NCBI GenBank assembly: GCA_024239075.1
Contig: JANBVI010000044.1
Location: 62,001-126,000, forward strand
From: Fischerella sp. CENA71
Lineage (GTDB): Bacteria > Cyanobacteriota > Cyanobacteriia > Cyanobacteriales > Nostocaceae
Length of the DNA: 64,000 nt
Direction of reading: 5' to 3'
Shown here in pieces: positions 61,198-64,000 of the stretch. How positions within the stretch are numbered: position 1 is the first letter of the stretch; each line of letters starts with the position of its first letter. A program made the position numbers and the translations under genes. Under the pieces are notes generated by a model that worked only from the letters and a program-made list of their open reading frames with translations, did not search any database and was not told the DNA's origin.

Positions 61198-64000
61198 TGT
61201 GCTTGTTTACCACCTAGTTGGTTAATTTTTGCCAGAAATTTATCTAAGTCTTGTTGGTTCAAGTTAGCTCTAGGAAAGTCGGAAGGTGTATATTTTTCTG
61301 CTGACAAAGACTGACAATGAGCAATTATGCTTCGTATAACTTCAATATAACTTGCTGCTAAAGTTTCAATTGTTTCTCGCCGATGAACTGCTGTATTGTA
61401 AATCCAATTAAGTTGCAGTTGTTTTTGAACAATAATTCCGTTTATTTCCAGTAAGTAAAATCGATTTTTATTTGTACTTTGACTGAGTTTTATAGACTGA
61501 TCAGTGTAATTAAATAAAGATGACTGTGATATTACAGGGTCAAAATTACCTAAATAGTTAAAATTGACTTGAGGTTGAGGGCAAGATTTTAACTTTGAAT
61601 TTATTTCTGGATTATTGCTGATATAGCGCAGTATATCGTATCCAATACCTTTATTTGGAATTTTACGTAAATACTCTTTGACTGCGATTAATGCATTTCC
61701 TAGATCACAAGCTTCTGTGATATCTAAAATTACTGGAAAGCAAGTTGTAAATAAACCAACTGTACGAGAGAAAGATATGTCTTTGGAATTTTTGAAAACT
61801 ATATCTCGACCATTATCTTCAACATCTACCCATAGTTGCTGCTCTCCCGTCCACTTTGCAAAAGTTTGGATTAAAGCTGTTAGTAGAATATAGATTATTT
61901 CGGTATTATAAGCTTTGTTAACATTTTTTATTAAGGCTTGAGTTGCTGTTTTATCTAGAGAGACTGATACTATGTCACTATTCGCTACTATATTTTCATT
62001 TGCAGAATAGTCAACAGGTAGACTATGGAAAGGTATTTGGGATTTTGCTAACCAGTAGTCCTGCTCATGCACCATTTCGGAAGTTTGAGCATACTCTTGA
62101 ATAGACTGTGTCCACTGCTGGAAAGAAGCGGTTTGATCAGATAATTGTATTGCTTCAGATTGACTGAGTTGTTGGTAGACTGTTTGCAAATCTTCTAACA
62201 AAATCTGCCAGGAAACAGCATCTACTAAAAGATGGTGAATGGTAATTAGTAGGTAGTTGTTTTGCTGCGATCGCAATTCAATAAAAGCAACATTTACCAG
62301 TAAACCTTCACTGAGGTTAGACTTGCTTTGTATTCCTACAACTGTAGATTCAAAAGCATGTTGTTGTTCATTTTCTGAAAGTGCAGACAAATTCACATGC
62401 TCATATACCATTATATCATTAGTATGAACTTCTATTTGCTGCCATTTAGATTCTTTTTGAAGAAAACGCAAACGAAAAACATCATGATGTTCAATTACAT
62501 ATCTGACAGCTTCTTGTAAGATTTTGGGATTGCAGGTTTGTTGTATTTCCAGTAGTAAAGATTGGTTAAATGAATCTATGTTTGACTGATTTTGAGTTAA
62601 TAATCGATGCTGAACAGGTGTGAGGTAAACTTCTCCAAGTTTCAAACTATTTTTATTTGTTTCAATTACACCTATGGCTGTCACTAATTCAGCAATATTT
62701 GGGTGCATAAACATTTGCTGAGAAGTTAATTTCATGCCTAATGTGTTAGCCTTGGCAACAATTTGAATTGCAAGAATTGAATCTCCTGCCAATTCAAAAA
62801 AATTGTCATGAATACCAATTTTTTCAATACCTAGAAATTGTTGCCAAATGTCAGCTAGAGTCTGTTCAAATTTGTTACGAGGCGCAACATAAGCATTTGC
62901 TAAGTTTGGACGTGGATGGCTGGATTTTGAAATATTTGTTTTTGATGTCTGTGATATTAATGCTAATTCTTTTTCGAGATAATTGAAAGAATTATTATGC
63001 TCAATTACTGTTTGAAAGTCTTGCGTTGACACAATAACATGAGGTAAGCTACTGAACAAAATGCGATTAAAAGCTTCGGCACCTTCTTGAGATAATATTC
63101 CTTTTTTGAGTTCCTGTTCACGTTGGAGCTTTAATTGTTCAGGTAGCTCTGTCTCTACTGCCATTCCTACATCTTGCCAAGAACCCCAATTTATTGCCAC
63201 TGTATATTGGTCAGATTTAGAAGTACAATAATCTGCATAAACATCCAAAAATGCATTAGCGGCACAATAATCTACCTGTCCAAATTCACTCAAAATAGAA
63301 CTTTGAGATGAACAAAGTACTAAGAAATCTAAATTAATATTTTTTGATTTTAAAATTTCTTTTAATACTAATGTTCCTTGGATTTTTGGTGCAAATACAC
63401 TATTTGCTATATCCTCTGTTTTTAGTTGAATTATACCACCGCCAGCAATCCCTGCTGCATGGATAACACCATTGATTTGACCAAATTTTTCTAAAGCTTC
63501 AGTAACAACTATCTGCATTTCTTCGTAGCTGGCAACATCGGCACTTTTAACCTCAACTTCTGATCCTAACTCTGTAAATTCAAGTATTTTGTTGATTTTG
63601 CGACTAACCGAATCTTTACTATCATGTGCTTCTAACCATTGTTTCCAGTGCGATCGCTCAGGTAATCCCTTTCTACCAATTAAAATTAACTTAGCTTGTA
63701 CTGTCTTTACTAAATGTTCTGCTAGGACCAAACCTATACCACCAAGTCCACCAGTAATTAAGTAAACTCCTCCTTTTTTTAACTTAGTTTTACCTAAAAT
63801 ATCTTTATCTAAACGGATAGGTTCAAAGCTTTGAACCCAGCGATGATGTCCACGATAAGCAAGTATATTTTCAGTTTGCTGTGTTTTCAGTTCCGTAATC
63901 AGATAATCTATCAATTTCTCTGTTGATGGAATATTTGTACTAGGGATGACTACATCAATCAGACAGGAATTAACATTTGGATATTCTTTGGGAATTATTT
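61194..64000 (-). CDS. PKS module end: KR - carrier protein - epimerization-like domain (5' end outside window)
   Basis: At least 935 codons, open to the right edge. A TTG at 63914 is only an apparent start: the frame continues as the structural KR half (PKEYPNVNSCLIDVVIPS), parallel to the other PKS proteins. KR looks active (YLITGGLGGIGLVLAE, FGQVDYCAANAFLDV). The carrier has FFELAGDSILAIQ, the form usual before E domains. The final ~430 residues resemble an NRPS epimerization domain (LTPVQHRLL, HHLLVDAVSWQILLEDL, SRTVGLFTTCFPV, KGIGYDILRYI, VNFNYLGNFD). The E motif HHxxxDG has Ala for Gly. An E domain after a KR-containing PKS module is unusual and may come from recombination with an NRPS. 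Confidence 0.88.
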   Translation of the reverse strand, partial: IIPKEYPNVNSCLIDVVIPSTNIPSTEKLIDYLITELKTQQTENILAYRGHHRWVQSFEPIRLDKDILGKTKLKKGGVYLITGGLGGIGLVLAEHLVKTVQAKLILIGRKGLPERSHWKQWLEAHDSKDSVSRKINKILEFTELGSEVEVKSADVASYEEMQIVVTEALEKFGQINGVIHAAGIAGGGIIQLKTEDIANSVFAPKIQGTLVLKEILKSKNINLDFLVLCSSQSSILSEFGQVDYCAANAFLDVYADYCTSKSDQYTVAINWGSWQDVGMAVETELPEQLKLQREQELKKGILSQEGAEAFNRILFSSLPHVIVSTQDFQTVIEHNNSFNYLEKELALISQTSKTNISKSSHPRPNLANAYVAPRNKFEQTLADIWQQFLGIEKIGIHDNFFELAGDSILAIQIVAKANTLGMKLTSQQMFMHPNIAELVTAIGVIETNKNSLKLGEVYLTPVQHRLLTQNQSNIDSFNQSLLLEIQQTCNPKILQEAVRYVIEHHDVFRLRFLQKESKWQQIEVHTNDIMVYEHVNLSALSENEQQHAFESTVVGIQSKSNLSEGLLVNVAFIELRSQQNNYLLITIHHLLVDAVSWQILLEDLQTVYQQLSQSEAIQLSDQTASFQQWTQSIQEYAQTSEMVHEQDYWLAKSQIPFHSLPVDYSANENIVANSDIVSVSLDKTATQALIKNVNKAYNTEIIYILLTALIQTFAKWTGEQQLWVDVEDNGRDIVFKNSKDISFSRTVGLFTTCFPVILDITEACDLGNALIAVKEYLRKIPNKGIGYDILRYISNNPEINSKLKSCPQPQVNFNYLGNFDPVISQSSLFNYTDQSIKLSQSTNKNRFYLLEINGIIVQKQLQLNWIYNTAVHRRETIETLAASYIEVIRSIIAHCQSLSAEKYTPSDFPRANLNQQDLDKFLAKINQLGGKQAQ

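Noticed and set aside
63900-63914. TTG at 63914 as start of the KR-carrier-E protein
   Set aside because: The frame is open to the window edge and the upstream codons match the structural KR region of sister PKS proteins, so the gene begins outside.

Overview
The window is cyanobacterial DNA. HIP1-type GCGATCGC octamers are frequent, spacers are AT-rich, and there are heptamer and palindromic repeats like those of Nostocales genomes. Close homologues of hapalindole-type alkaloid genes (a WelO5-type halogenase and three Stig cyclases) point to a true-branching, Fischerella/Hapalosiphon/Westiella-like strain. That placement is inference from gene content; no rRNA gene is present.

Region A (1-9.5 kb, minus strand) is a fatty-acid beta-oxidation set in the order acyl-CoA ligase, HAD-hydratase fusion, thiolase, acyl-CoA dehydrogenase (the last cut by the left edge), preceded by a monoglyceride-lipase-type hydrolase. 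Short C/G-rich repeats fill the spacers and run in frame through two of the coding regions. Region B (9.6-14.8 kb) is one very large CBS-GAF-PAS sensor histidine kinase.

Region C (15.6-28.2 kb) is a hapalindole-type locus: DAHP synthase (+), then on the minus strand a prenyl diphosphate synthase, IspH, three Stig cyclases, two decayed Rieske oxygenases and a WelO5-like halogenase, with two LuxR-type regulators beside them. The isonitrile synthases and indole prenyltransferase that define the pathway are not in the window, so the locus is either split or eroding. The two Rieske genes show exact lesions: loss of the iron-sulfur domain in one, and 5' truncation plus a 4-bp tandem duplication in the other.

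Region D (29.2-64 kb, all minus strand, running off the right edge) is a large hybrid PKS/NRPS operon. In biosynthetic order it encodes a PKS module end (KR-carrier-epimerase-like), a stand-alone condensation protein, a JmjC-like oxygenase, an EctB-like diaminobutyrate aminotransferase, a half-C/A/PCP NRPS whose A-domain code resembles diaminobutyrate, a PKS module, a PanP-like aspartate decarboxylase, a PKS module with a destroyed acyltransferase, a PKS module with a destroyed ketoreductase, a methyltransferase, a C-A-PCP-TE NRPS with a beta-alanine-like code and a cysteine thioesterase, a P450, an SDR lacking the catalytic tyrosine, a MATE exporter, an MbtH protein and a second SDR. Both unusual amino acids have a dedicated supply enzyme inside the operon. 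I do not recognise this combination as a known pathway; it is the best candidate here for an undescribed system. The proposed core is polyketide, diaminobutyrate, three ketide units (the last beta-keto), then beta-alanine.
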